Of a DNA stretch of 64,000 nt, positions 12,401-21,583 are shown piece by piece; the first letter of the stretch is position 1; each line of letters starts with the position of its first letter. This DNA is from Siphonodentalium dalli (Eukaryota > Mollusca > Scaphopoda > Gadilida > Siphonodentaliidae): the NCBI GenBank assembly GCA_032622095.1, contig CP136068.1:123323989-123387988 (forward strand). Reading direction: 5' to 3'. A program made the translations under genes and the position numbers. Below the pieces are notes generated by a model. The model saw only the letters and a list, made by a program, of their open reading frames with translations, was not told the DNA's origin and did no database searches.

Positions 12401-15400
12401 TTGTGTAGCTTTGTGAGCCAACATCAATGAAATTCCAAGCGACGCATAGTACAATCGATTAATTAAAGTCCCCCAAACCATGCAAACTCGAGTTAGGACC
12501 TTTACCTGCTATCAAATACAATGTTATTACGGAACAGTTATAACCGAGCATTATGTTAACTGCATTTTTTGTCAATGTTATAAAACTTCCCTGTCAGAGC
12601 AACAGAAAGTTACCATGTTTTGAACTAGTGGAGTATGATATCTTGGCGAAGCCAGAGTAGATATGCATGACATGTCTACACACATGGGTATACACTATTC
12701 TGTTTCAATTTGATACTGGAAATGTTATATTTTTTCTGTGCTTCCCCATTGTATTAAAAATAACCATGTGAGCACTTTCTCGTTCAATAAGTAACGTATA
12801 GTTAAAATCTGTGTTTAACGGTTTTGTGTTTATTTGACCGACTTAGGGACGTATTTAGATGTTATCTATATGTGTTTTAGCCTGTCTGCGGACTTTTCTA
12901 AATAGTTAGTCCAAATAGCTGTTGGTGTCAAAGTTTGAAGAAATTTTATTTTATTTTTTGTCTTGGCAATATAAAATCAAAATCGCTAAATATTTGTGAG
13001 TATTAATTAGCTCAGCAAATTAAAGGTACTCAATCCGATTAAGCACCCCTAAATTACTATTTCTGTGACTTCAGGGGTAAAAAAAAATATTTGATTCCAG
13101 TCGAGGAACCCATCCATCAAAGCTCAGAGTTATTAGATATTAATTTTTAAAGTTTGCAATTATGCGTACTAATAATTGCCCCTAAGTTTGTAATTTTCTC
13201 GAGATGTATAATTTTCACAGAAACACTTATTCAAACAGGCGAAGCTGGATAACTCTAAAATCAAGTGTATTAATAACGCAATTTTGAGTGAGACCATCCT
13301 TTTGACGGCGTGTTTCTGGGCCAGAAACAATAGAAATAACAAAACTTAAAAAAACAATCTGATCACTAAGAGCGTTGATAGGTAGGTTACTCGTCTCGAA
13401 TCAATTATTGTTTATCCCCGAAGCCAAAGAAATAGTAATTTATAAGGGCCTTATCTGATTTAGTACCTTTAAGTGTTCCGATATTTAATGCAGCTTGCCG
13501 ACACGCTATATTGACTCAACTTACATGATTGGGGGAGGAGCCACTCTATGACGTCCCTCGGTCGATTTAATCCCTCGTGTATTCGTAAAAAATAATGCCC
13601 ACGGGCATTCTTAAAAAATAATGCCCACGGGCATTCTTAAAAAAGAATGACTGTTGGCGTTAAAATAATGCTCATGCGATCAAAACCCTTGAGCGTTCTG
13701 CCAGATAAGAGCCCTGTCCGGACAAAGGGATAACTCGCCGGTGGGTTTTAAAATGGTTTAAAGGCACACTTAATTTTCGAGTCACCGATTTTTCTAGTGC
13801 CTTGATATACAGTTTTAATAAAATCTTTGCCATACAATATGATTAAAATACTATAATTCATCACAATTTGGAACTTCTGTGTCTCAGAAGGTGCCCATAG
13901 AAAATAGTAAAAAAAATAGCTGACCCATAGAAAATAGTAAAAAAAATAGCTGAAATCATAAAAACGTTTTCCCTTTTGTTGCTCCCATAATACAACAGAA
14001 TTCAAACTATAGTTTATGTCCAATGGAAGGGGAATAACTCTATATATAAATATTAAGAGTTATTCACCTTCCATTGAAAATAATAGACTTTGTGCAGAAA
14101 CTTGAGCACAGAACACAAGTTGGTTTCTCAATCAAAAACAACATGTGCACAGTTTATTACAGCGAATAAGTTTAAAATACAATGTTTTGGAGCTTCCTCT
14201 CTCAAATGGTATATATAAGATGGCATATATTTTATATATTATGATTTGGGGGTTCGAAAATTAAGTAGGCCTTTAAACAACTTTCTGTGGTTGGTCAGCT
14301 GTAACTCCATCGAACGCATTGATGCACGTTAATGATAACAGATGCAATACAACTACTTTTTCAAGTGGATATATTTCAAATGCAATACTTTGCTAAAAGT
14401 AATCAAGTACTATTTGACTGCATGATTTGTCATTGTGTGTTTGAGAAAACAGATCTAACGTATAGTCAACATGAACATGAAACCAACAGATCAGACATGA
14501 CACGAGAACAACTGGACTACACGCTGGCTCTATGAGGCTACGTCGTTACACTATGCAGAGCGTCGGAGCATCATAGAGCCAGTATCTCGTCCAGAGAACA
14601 ACGCAACCTTTATTGCGTTTTTAATGTGGGGACGACTAATTATACCGTTCCAGCCCAGCTCCCACATATGAAACAGCAACAACGCGCCGTTACTACAACG
14701 CGCGAACAGAGACTGTGCACAACGGAAGTATTAAAGTTTTGTCAAGAAATGCTGAAACCAGGTTCATCGGTGCGTACGAAATAACAATGTCAAGAAATAC
14801 AAATTTATAACGATAGTACTATTATATATAATAAGGATACATAATATATTATATATAATAAGGATTTTTTTTCGTTCTCAGTGGATCCATGTAGGCATAT
14901 ACTGATACCTTACTCGTATACATTCGCGCATTATTATATTTCGCTCTGTTTTAAATCTTACAGAGAATATAGTCCTGTAAACAATCATGGCGGAATACAT
15001 ATTTAAAGACTACCACATATGGTTGTTTGTTGAACTTATTGTATGAACCTTTCCAATGGGAACTACTCGTTAATGAGTGTTTTATATAGAAAGGTTTAAA
15101 GAGTGACTATATAGACCCGTTGCTAACATACTGGTGTGATCGAATAACACGACCAAACTTCTGTTAGAACGTGCGTTCTTTGACTTGGTTTAAACTTGAG
15201 CCTTTACGTTGTGGCTCCCTTTTTGGCAAATGTTTGTGTTGTATTTGCAGTCGAGGACAAAATATGAGTTGTATACTAAGGCGAGCAAAACACACATCGC
15301 TTTGATGGAGGAATGTACCTACAATAGGGGTGAGTCCTGATTTCATAGCAAAATGAGTTTCACGAATGATACTTTTCGAACGTTTACTTGTATTAAAATT

Positions 15401-18400
15401 GTATTAACAGTCCGTGAGAATCATGTTGACCAACGAGAAGTTGATATCGGGTAGCTGTTGTCAGGAGGATGTAGTGTAGCGAGAGCTCATTCTAGATTAT
15501 ATCATCGTATCAGCTAGACTATGAATCGGCTCGTTTGCAATGATAATTGTTTCCACGATCGGTGTCCATCTGTTTTGTCTGACGATACATTTCGGTGCTG
15601 CCGGTACCTATTTAAGTTCTTGCACAGCCATGAATAAAATATTCACGCCTAGTGTTCAACAGTCCCGCTGTTCTCCAATCACTCATCTGACTGTCACACG
15701 GATGTAAATTGAATTGGTTTCTTGTTCTGGTCTTCAATCAACCACTTGTTTTGTGTTTTCTTTTCTGTCGTTTGAGCTAGATATGCCATGAAGCAACAAC
15801 CCTTGTAGACGTAATACCGCCAAGTCTGCAAAGAGTGTGTCTGTCATTTGCAGAATGATGTCCCCAGATGGTGAATTTAGTGACGCTATTCCACATGACA
15901 GGCTAGCATCATCAAATTTACCCTCTGTGAACCTCATTCTGCTCAGGCCTCAACTGTTATGGGAGACCTAGGATAAGATGGAAGTTCCCCAGTTGAAGTT
16001 GGAAGTTGGTGATGTACACCCATTAGTCACCTCCTCATTGGGTATTTTATCTTCCACAAATTAGGGGATATAAAAACGTCCCAGAAGGGAAAAAAGTAAC
16101 TAAAACAATGTTAATTTGAGACTATAGATACTTCCCAGAAGATGATGCCTAAGCAGAATGAGGTCCCCACAGGGTGAATATAGAGATGCTAGCTAATTCA
16201 ATTCTTTAAGTTCTAACCATATTTTGGAATGAGAACCGTTCATGTTGAAAACAAACTACAATTTACATGTCATTGTAAAGTCCGATGTTAGGGATAGCAC
16301 CACTAAATTCACCGTCTGGGGATCTCATTCTGCAAATGAGAGAAACACTATTTGCAGGCGTGAATACCACTCGGGTTCAATACATGTGTATTTACAGGCT
16401 GTGATCGTCATTTACTTGGGTTGAGTCAAATCGCCAAAGAGGAAGGAATGCCACTCCACGACCTCTATACGGATGAAGCGTTCACGAAAAGGTTTGCATT
16501 GATCTAAATTAACACTTTCTATACTGAATGGATTCTTCCAGTCAGTTAAAAAGTCCACATCGGAATGGTCTATTATTGATTTAGATGGATATTAAGGTTG
16601 TAAAAGCAGACGGCAGATAAATACAAAAGTGCAGAAGGAGACCTATATTTATTGAGGGAAATGTTTAGATAATCAGTTCATTTTATATGGGATTACTAGT
16701 CATCAATAATGCTTTAGTATATCAAGGGTTAAATCAGCAGTGTATGTTATCGCATACCAAAGTTAGTGAGTACCGACGATCATTCTGCATGGTTATGGTT
16801 GTAACGATTAATCGCGATACACGTGTATCGCGATTCTTTCTGAATGATCGTATCGCTGTACGTTTTAACAGATGTATCGCGATGCGCTTATTCCCACATT
16901 TTGAATGTTGTGTCGATTAAATGTACATGTACAATTCCTTCGTGGCTGCAAGTGGCAAATATAGCATTGAATAACAGCGGACAACTGAAGCTAAAGAATA
17001 ATTTCAATTGTTTCATTATGACAATATAATCTTAGGCACGGAATTGTATGATATTATATATGAGAAATGGAATTATCATTTTACCACGTATCATAATTTT
17101 GTCACTGCTGGTTGAAATTTCAATAATGTTTTAAATTATAAAGTGAATCGCGATATGCATATCGTATCGTGGGGAAAAATCGCGATACGTATCGTATCGT
17201 ATCGTAGCAGGGGTGTTTTGTTACAGCCCTAGCTTGTTTTAATGATAACTATCGAAGCTTTGCGAAGCAACGAGGCTTGGGTCGTTTATGTAGTTATGCA
17301 CGTATGTGTGACATTAGTATAATTTACAGTACCGTGCCGTTAATATTGCAAATTTAAGGCAGAACAAAATTGCCAGTTCATCGAATATGGTCCATGTCCT
17401 GTGCTAGCTGATGCAGAACAAATATGGTCTTCCTCGTCCGAACCATTCAGCTTGTGATAAACTGTTACAGTTTTTATACATGTCCGGACTATCGTTGAAG
17501 TAGAAAGACCGTGTGTCGTTTCGTCATCTCCAGTTTAAACCGAGTTGAAACCAACATCAACGGTCCAGTTAAACCTAGAAGTGAAGTTTCGATCAACATA
17601 TGATCGTTACCTTAACCCTTTCATGACTGGAGCTTCCTCTAATAGACACGAGTCTCCCAAAGGTAGCCTCGCATTGGAGTCACGCATATATAAGATCATA
17701 CATTGGTCTAACAATATTTACCTTGACATTGTAAACCAGTGTCTTTAATGCTGCACCAGCGCAGTTCCCGCCATGAAAGGGTTAAACATCGACATTCATA
17801 TTTATCAGATTTTACGGTCGATTGAAAGCGATGGTCCACAGTAGCACGGTGGGGAATCACGTGGTTTCGAGGTTGGTGAGTATATACCACGCATTAAAAA
17901 TGTTCTAGTTTATTTTAAAAACAAGTTGATACCTCATTTGTTCGGAAATACTCACTAGTTTTCTATAACATTCTTACCAAAGTTGCCTGTCGGAGGTAAG
18001 TGGAATACATCAGTCCATATATACATCTAGGAGAATCCTTCGACTGACAACTTTGGTCAGAATGTTAGAGCAAACAACTGAGTTTAGATACAAATGAGGT
18101 GTCAGCTTGTTTGAAAAATAGTATAGCAAAATATTATGTAATATATTATTATCCTAGTTTATTACATTTTTCCTCATTTCTGGTCATGTTTGAGATCACC
18201 TCGGCCATTTTAATGCGTGACACTCATCAACTGGAAAACACGTGATTCCCCACCGTGAGTAGGCAATTACAATAAGCGAGATCACTGAGTCACTACTATA
18301 TTGGATCCATCCGTCCCGTTCCGCGCACTCAGTGCACTCAGTGCTACAGATCAAAGTTCTGGAGTAGCATAGTGCTACAGATCAAAGTTCTGGAGTAGCA

Positions 18401-19472
18401 TTATATGAAATTCATGAATATTCAAAACTCCATATATTGGAATACTACCCCAGAACCTTCATTTGTAGCACTTAAACTGCGGAATGGGGGCTAGATGGAT
18501 CCAATATGGTAGCGACTCGGGGATTCGCTTATTGTTTTTCTCGACGATATAGAGACATTACACACGAAATCCTGGTCTGGATGGACCTTCGGTTTTGAGT
18601 TTACATTGCTGGTTTAGCTATCAAACGGTGGACTAAACTGAGGGAATTAATTAAACCGGGTTTAAAACTATACTTATCATTTGCAGGAGACCCGGTTTAA
18701 GTTGTCACTGAGATTATGCTGATATTATGTAGAGCTCGGACGAATATGCCTGTCACAGCAGACACCGTGACCACCATGCAACATATTTCTCTCGAACCAT
18801 TGTCAACTACCTAATGTCATCCTTTCAGCGGCGGTGGGGGAAACTTTGTGCTATCAACTAGTTTCCTGGGTGGCTCCCGTATGCTGGGTGCTGTTGTCCC
18901 CATGGTAGAGAACGGCTACGGCATATTCTACAATATCATCGACGAAAGGTACACAATACTACATATCATGCCCTGATTATTTCCTATGTGTGTTTACTAC
19001 CAAATTTACAGGAAATAGTTATTGTATACAGAGTTTCACCGTGCAACTATGTTCCTCGAAACTCAGTATATGCTAAATAAATATGAGCCAAATCAAGTTC
19101 CTCTCAACTGGGCAATCATATACCATGTACATTAATTGTAGTAATCAACCCAAAGTTATGTTCCATGCCACAACAATGCGACAACGTTATATTAGTTGTC
19201 GAACTATTGTAACACCACAGTCGATTCTTTTGTGTGAAAACGAAATGTGAGATTTCTTATAGTTTTATCTTCATCTAATTAATTAATTAAATCGGTCCTA
19301 TATATGCATTTACTTAGACCTTTCATTATCTTTCAGCATGAACTTTGCATTCACCGGTTGGAAAACGGGAGCAGACACGGATGTTCGCCAAATGAATGAA
19401 GATTTATTTACGGCTCTCAGAGATCTTGCATCACTTCTGGATTCAACGATATCAGCATCATCTAAACTCTGA
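3362..19472 (+). CDS. CROT: CROT-like carnitine acyltransferase, 3' part of gene, nine exons
   Basis: Family: CROT moves medium-chain acyl groups between CoA and carnitine in peroxisomes. Exons seen: 3362-3475, 8650-8805, 10138-10245, 10898-11028, 14654-14769, 15251-15329, 16398-16501, 18829-18948, 19337-19472. All junctions are AG/GT with matching phases (0,0,0,2,0,1,2,2). The blocks follow the family order: LHPKNFTNLELIQKAL, catalytic KHGPADAM, GKWP/GSQDIRDFP, LHPDTHVQMAIQLAYYR, TYETATTRRYYNARTETV, CTTEVLKFCQEM, GCDRHLLGL, SGGGGNFVLSTS, FTGWKTGADTD, and a final SKL. The GGGGNFVLSTS string is closer to CROT than to CRAT or CPT. Oddities: exon 5 changes frame inside its TET-RS motif, and exon 2 is short before the catalytic His. 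Upstream exons are outside the window. It may be a pseudogene, a decayed paralogue, or a functional gene with assembly errors. Confidence 0.88.
4041..4135 (+). repeat. ~95-bp dispersed repeat, copy 1
   Basis: It starts 'aaacatggctatatatctag' and runs through 'gtgagtaattttagc' and 'gttggtacacc' to 'acaatggtacag'. Close to the copy at 6873-6970, more distant from 5463-5545. Purpose unknown. Confidence 0.7.
4964..5333. repeat. Palindromic MITE, copy 1
   Basis: Terminal inverted repeats start GTGCCTGTCATTTGCAG and continue through 'aatgaggtccc'. Inner blocks 'ggtgaatttggtgatgctag' and 'caccaaattcaccctctg' recur in both orientations, so the element is several nested hairpins. A second copy lies at 15835-16348. 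No coding capacity and no sure target duplication. Confidence 0.8.
5463..5545 (+). repeat. ~95-bp dispersed repeat, copy 2 (diverged)
   Basis: 'atggttatatatctagcaat' and 'gatgtgagtacttttctcag' align with the copies at 4041 and 6873. The 3' half is worn. Confidence 0.55.
6455..7830. other. Unassigned block, possibly transposon-derived
   Basis: The block is less AT-rich than its surroundings from about 7080 to 7830 and contains 'gcagacgacagg' three times (near 7660, 7700 and 7796). The longest open frame is on the minus strand, 7518-7820, hydrophobic and without a recognisable domain. The + strand is rich in Arg, Lys and Asp codons in broken frames. Decayed transposon sequence is the likeliest explanation; I cannot name the family. 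Confidence 0.3.
6873..6970 (+). repeat. ~95-bp dispersed repeat, copy 3
   Basis: Nearly identical to 4041-4135 through 'gtgagtaattttagcatttc' and 'ctgttggtacacc'. Confidence 0.7.
8578..8640 (+). repeat. TCATC/TCG-type trinucleotide tract
   Basis: Degenerate (TCATC, TCG) repeats directly precede the catalytic exon and act as its pyrimidine-rich tract. They give a false Ser-rich open frame at 8433-8771. Confidence 0.7.
8650..8805 (+). CDS. CROT-like catalytic-His exon, start uncertain
   Basis: The 3' part is firm: KHGPADAMMGFVTTFYVDM then DEINGKWP, donor 'cca|gtgagt', phase 0. The histidine codon at 8722-8724 aligns with the catalytic base of the family (DHAPFDAM in CROT). The 5' part is doubtful. 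An acceptor ending at 8649 gives the His frame directly but starts with four Gln and lacks about 13 residues. An acceptor ending at 8642 gives a different frame with a plausible W-x-x-K stretch (PLWYRKLSS) that would need a frame change before the His. The polypyrimidine tract upstream is a TCATC-type simple repeat. Confidence 0.65.
9842..10021. repeat. TC- and GA-rich simple repeats
   Basis: A CT run near 9850-9872 and a GA run near 9980-10020 lie in inverted orientation, about 110 bp apart, inside the intron. Confidence 0.8.
10138..10245 (+). CDS. CROT-like exon 3 of window (36 codons)
   Basis: Acceptor 'ctttaatag', donor 'att|gtgagt', phase 0/0. It encodes GSQDIRDFPPPVELEFTMD, which follows GKWP of the previous exon just as 'GRWKGSEKVRDIPLPEELIF' runs in CROT, supporting the exon junction. 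It ends in a helix-like AEDLYNSI. Confidence 0.85.
10898..11028 (+). CDS. CROT-like exon 4 of window
   Basis: Acceptor 'ggttattttcag', donor 'agaag|gtaacg', phase 0 in and 2 out. It encodes DYGKKYLRTLGLHPDTHVQM then AIQLAYYRRHR. The 'LHPD-x-x-(I/V)Q-x-A-(I/L)QLAYYR' block is a signature of carnitine acyltransferases and identifies the family with little doubt. Confidence 0.92.
11164..11421. mobile_element. Harbinger-type MITE (TTA target duplication)
   Basis: A 258-bp near-palindrome. Left end AGCTGCTTTCGCAGTCCTGC and right end (reverse complement) AGCTGCTTCCACAGACCTGC match, with TTA at 11161-11163 and 11422-11424. Internal blocks such as 'acgcatgcggc' and 'ctatcgggtta' are also inverted. 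The 3-bp TTA duplication suits PIF/Harbinger; the family call is inference. Confidence 0.7.
11827..11885. repeat. Short hairpin
   Basis: 'gggaattcggtaaaagaat' and 'attctttaccgaattccc' form arms of about 22 bp around a 12-bp loop. It may be the remnant end or centre of a foldback element. Confidence 0.75.
13024..13468. mobile_element. TTAA-flanked MITE (AGGTACTCAATCCG family), copy 1
   Basis: TTAA at 13020-13023 and 13469-13472 flank inverted ends AGGTACTCAATCCGAT and a worn right end 'agataaggc...'. Internal blocks 'ttcaggggtaaaa' and 'agtcgaggaacc' are shared with 43819-44267 and 50936-51357. TTAA targets fit piggyBac or Kolobok. Confidence 0.75.
13580..13650 (+). repeat. Two tandem 31-bp hairpin units
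   Basis: 'aataatgcccacgggcattc' occurs twice, separated by 'ttaaaa'; each contains the palindrome ATGCCCACGGGCAT apart from its centre. Confidence 0.75.
13762..14272. mobile_element. TTAA-flanked MITE (AGGCCCACTTAATTTT family), copy 1
   Basis: TTAA at 13758-13761 and 14273-14276. Left end AGGCACACTTAATTTTCGAG, right end (reverse complement) AGGCCTACTTAATTTTCGAA. Its right half shares 'gttttggagcttcctct' and 'tcaaatggtatat' with the copy at 19511-19890. It also has a tandem duplication 'acccatagaaaatagtaaaa' at 13890-13945. Confidence 0.85.
14654..14769 (+). CDS. CROT-like exon 5 of window, with internal frame change
   Basis: The acceptor 'gttccag' at 14652-14653 completes a split Ser codon. 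Frame one encodes PAPTYETATTRRYYNARTETV up to 14717. A different frame from 14716 encodes CTTEVLKFCQEMLKPGSS to the donor at 14770 (gtgcgt), phase 0, which matches the next exon. Family members have two extra residues, Arg-Ser, between these halves, so eight bases are missing relative to the family. The Arg-Ser pair is part of the conserved T-E-T-x-R-S motif near the carnitine site. Read literally, the frame is broken. Confidence 0.8.
15251..15329 (+). CDS. CROT-like exon 6 of window (26 codons plus one base)
   Basis: Acceptor 'ttgtatttgcag', donor 'aggg|gtgagt', phase 0 in and 1 out. It encodes SRTKYELYTKASKTHIALME then ECTYNR, aligning with the helical 'R-x-x-x-L-x-x-A-x-x-x-H' segment before DRHLLGL. 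Little sequence is conserved here, so the call rests on phase, position and spacing. Confidence 0.75.
15835..16348. repeat. Palindromic MITE, copy 2
   Basis: Same family as 4964-5333: left 'tgtcatttgcagaatgatg', right 'atctcattctgcaaatgaga', inner 'ggtgaatttagtgacgct' and 'ccactaaattcaccgtctgg'. It is longer than copy 1 and lies in the next-but-two intron block. Confidence 0.75.
16398..16501 (+). CDS. CROT-like exon 7 of window (DRHLLGL block)
   Basis: Acceptor 'gtatttacag', donor 'aaaag|gtttgc', phase 1 in and 2 out. The split Gly codon is followed by CDRHLLGLSQIAKEEGMPLH and DLYTDEAFTK. The DRH(L)LGL motif and the following 'IAKEEG-x-P-x-x-x-L(Y/F)TD' are close to CROT. Confidence 0.92.
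16797..17230. mobile_element. hAT-like MITE with CGCGATACG repeats
   Basis: Left end 'ggttgtaacgattaatcg' and right end (reverse complement) 'ggctgtaacaaaacacccc' resemble hAT termini. Sub-terminal regions are full of 'atcgcgatac' and 'gtatcgtatcgt' in both orientations, a pattern well known in hAT MITEs. I found no clear 8-bp target duplication, so the edges are approximate. Confidence 0.55.
17612..17785. mobile_element. Short piggyBac-type MITE
   Basis: TTAA at 17612-17615 and 17782-17785 flank imperfect 12-bp ends CCCTTTCATGAC / CCCTTTCATGGC. Ends beginning CCC next to TTAA are typical of piggyBac. The degenerate element at 50590 starts with the same sequence. Confidence 0.7.
17845..18257. 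mobile_element. Transib-like MITE with 5-bp target duplication
   Basis: Ends are CACGGTGGGGAATCACGTG on both sides (inverted), exactly bordered by AGTAG at 17840-17844 and 18258-18262. A CAC-initiated TIR with a 5-bp duplication is characteristic of Transib, the superfamily related to RAG1; the heptamer-like CACGGTG resembles the CACAGTG of V(D)J signals. The interior is AT-rich, with a second inverted pair 'accaaagttg' / 'caactttggtc'. There is no transposase. Confidence 0.6.
18269..18545. repeat. Inverted-repeat element next to the Transib-like MITE
   Basis: 'acaataagcgagatcactga' and 'ctactatattggatccatc' on the left are matched in inverse by 'gatggatccaatatggtag' and 'cggggattcgcttattgt' on the right. 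Inside, a 31-bp unit 'gtgctacagatcaaagttct' is duplicated in tandem (18339-18399), with a mirror 'agaaccttcatttgtagcac' on the other side. Confidence 0.7.
18829..18948 (+). CDS. CROT-like exon 8 of window (GGGGNFVLSTS block)
   Basis: Acceptor 'tcctttcag', donor 'gaaag|gtacac', phase 2/2. It encodes SGGGGNFVLSTSFLGGSRML then VVPMVENGYGIFYNI. The Ser-Thr-Ser motif contributes to the active site in this family. The neighbouring 'VVPMV-x-NGYG-x-FY' is typical of CROT and differs from the 'GPVVPDGYG' of CRAT. Confidence 0.93.
19337..19472 (+). CDS. CROT-like terminal exon with SKL peroxisome signal
   Basis: The acceptor 'tctttcag' completes a split Ser codon. The exon encodes MNFAFTGWKTGADTDVRQMN and a last helix ending SASSKL, followed by TGA at 19470-19472. 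FTGWKTGADTD aligns with CROT 'CSAWKSCPETD'. The final SKL is the canonical PTS1 tripeptide, which predicts import into the peroxisome matrix. Vertebrate CROT ends in the related THL or AHL. Confidence 0.93.
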
Positions 19473-19510
19473 AAAGAAACAACACGAGTCTTCAGAACTT
19501 CTGGTTTTAA

Positions 19511-19890
19511 AGGCCCACTTAATTTTTGAACCCACAGATCACATTACATACAACATATTCCATATACCATTTGGAAGAGGAATAAACAAAAATATAAAGT
19601 GCCACCAAGTGATAGAGACTCTCAGATTCACACCAACGCTTCTCCCTGTATATACCTAGATTGCATCATACGTCACAACTAAGATACAGAGTTATTTCTT
19701 CCCTTCCAATGAGAATCATAGACCAACATTACAGACCGTCGGTACCTTGACAAAGACAGCATATTCACAGTTTATTCAGCCGGATAAGTTGATAATACAC
19801 TGTTTTGGATCTTCCTCTTTCAAATGGTATATAATATGGAATATGTTGTATATAATTGTGATCTGGGGATTTCGAAAATTAAGTGGGCCT
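19511..19890. mobile_element. TTAA-flanked MITE (AGGCCCACTTAATTTT family), copy 2
   Basis: TTAA at 19507-19510 and 19891-19894; ends AGGCCCACTTAATTTT on both sides. Inverted sub-terminal arms include 'catattccatat', 'ccatttg-aagaggaa' and 'cagtttattcagc'. It starts 38 bp after the CROT-like stop codon, so it lies in the probable 3' UTR. Confidence 0.88.
19581..19586 (+). promoter_or_regulatory. Candidate polyadenylation signal AATAAA
   Basis: AATAAA occurs 108 bp after the CROT-like stop codon, inside the MITE at 19511-19890. It is the first such hexamer I see downstream of the stop. Whether it is used cannot be told from sequence. Confidence 0.35.
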
Positions 19891-20340
19891 TTAAGTAGCA
19901 GTTAAACGCAGAAACGTTTTTTCTGGCATTGGTACTATTTCAAACGACGTTCCTCCAAGTAATTCGGTGTTTCCAGAACATTGGAAGACATGTTTCTTAT
20001 CTCTGGAACAACGAGTCTTCAGCCTTGTATATTTGTGTAGGAGTTATACGGTAGCAGCAGCCTTTTCAGGCATGTGTGGCATTTCAAATGATTCAGAAAT
20101 GTCCATGACATGGAAACACAAGTTTCTACTATTATGTGCAATATAATCTACCGGTTCAGTCCATACAGACACTTCAAGAAAAATTATGAGACAAGTTGAC
20201 AAGATAACAGCGTGCGTGCACTGTCACACCTACAGTGATAACAGTGCTTTGGTGGATGGTGTACAAACCTCGATGCGGCTACAATGGCATAGGATGTAAC
20301 AAACATGTACATGACAACAATGCGAAATGTTTGGATTTAA

Positions 20341-20444
20341 GAAATGAATGTAGTTTGATTGTGTGTTTAAGGATATGGCACTGTGGCCGTTGAACAGAGA
20401 GTGCCACACCCATCAACAATACACAATCAAACTACATTCATTTC
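20341..20444. repeat. Palindrome
   Basis: 'gaaatgaatgtagtttgatt' is matched in inverse by 'aatcaaactacattcatttc'. The left arm is repeated at 20877-20905, so a larger segment (about 20210-20440 versus 20740-20960) is partly duplicated. Confidence 0.8.
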
Positions 20445-20576
20445 CTATATTTATATACCTTTTTCTTAATAATTTATATAAAGAGAGCTGAATTGTTTTA
20501 TGAAATCTGTCTGCACTTTCGATATTACACCATGCAACATTGTAGGTTTTCCCAAACATTTGACAAGGCAACAGCG

Positions 20577-20790
20577 AGCACCGTCATACCTATACACCGA
20601 TAACAGTGTGTGGATGGGGAGGACGTCATACCTATACACTGATAACAGTGTGTGGGTGGGGAGCACCGTCATACCTATACACTGATAACTTTGTGGGTGG
20701 GGAGCACCGTCATACCTATACACTAATAACAGTGTGTGGGTGGGGAGCACCGTCATACATATACACTGATAACAGTGTGTGGGTGGGGTG
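20577..20790 (+). repeat. ~44-bp minisatellite, five units
   Basis: Units read 'caccgtcatacctatacact' then 'gataacagtgtgtgggtgg'. A degenerate single unit precedes it near 20226-20262. Short open frames of both strands here (TYTLITV-type repeats) are repeat products. Confidence 0.9.
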
Positions 20791-21194
20791 CAAACCTCGA
20801 TGAGGCTACAATCAGTACAATGTCAAATGACGTACCAAACCTTTACATGACAACAATGGGAAATGTGTGAATGTAAGAAATGAATGTAGTTTGATTGTGT
20901 GTTTAAGGATATAGCACTGTCTCCGTTTCGATATTACACCACGTAGCACTGTAATATTTCCCAAACATTCTACATGCGAATAATCGATCTGGTATAACTA
21001 TGGCCGCGCACCTACAAAACACGCCGTTATCATATCTGCCGATATTAGTAATTTGGGCCAACAGGGTGTGACATCGGTTCGTGATATATTGTGTTTGATT
21101 TGTGATATGAAACGCTTGACCTAAATGGAAGTTGACAAATCACGGAGCACGATTTAGTGTAGCCCACACGGGCTATATATGTAAATATAAACGG

Positions 21195-21583
21195 TTAACC
21201 CTTTACCCAACAAACCGGCCAAAAAAAGCTTCAACAGCCTAAAATATCTTCGGTCTGTCTCAATAACACCATACAAATATGGATATCATTGGAACCGGTT
21301 CATTGACCACATTGTGATGGTTACAGTTATGCCCTGTGCCAATGAATTCTCTTATATATGCGATTCGACCATAGGTCGCCTTGCATATATAAGAGAATGC
21401 ATTGGCCTAAAAAACTTTTTACCATTTTTTCTTACATCAATTTTATCATTTTTTCTTACATTTTTATCATTTTTAATATGTTAAGCCAATGCATTCTCTT
21501 ATATATGCGAGGCGACCTATGGTCGACTCGCATATATAAGAGAATGCATTGGCACAGGGCCGTTCTGTTGGGTAAAGGGTTAA
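21195..21583 (-). mobile_element. piggyBac-type double-hairpin MITE, copy A
   Basis: TTAA at both edges followed by CCCTTTACCCAACA ends. Inside are two long hairpins built of 'ccaatgcattctcttatata' and 'gcgagtcgacc' with their reverse complements, separated by an AT-rich spacer. Copies B-D at 40119, 42240 and 45850. One arm outside the hairpins carries 'aagcttcaacagcctaaaat'. There is no transposase. Confidence 0.88.

Noticed and set aside
11907-13751. 1.8-kb element with ends TTAAAACCCAC
   Set aside because: Only 11 bp match between the ends and no target duplication was found; chance cannot be excluded.
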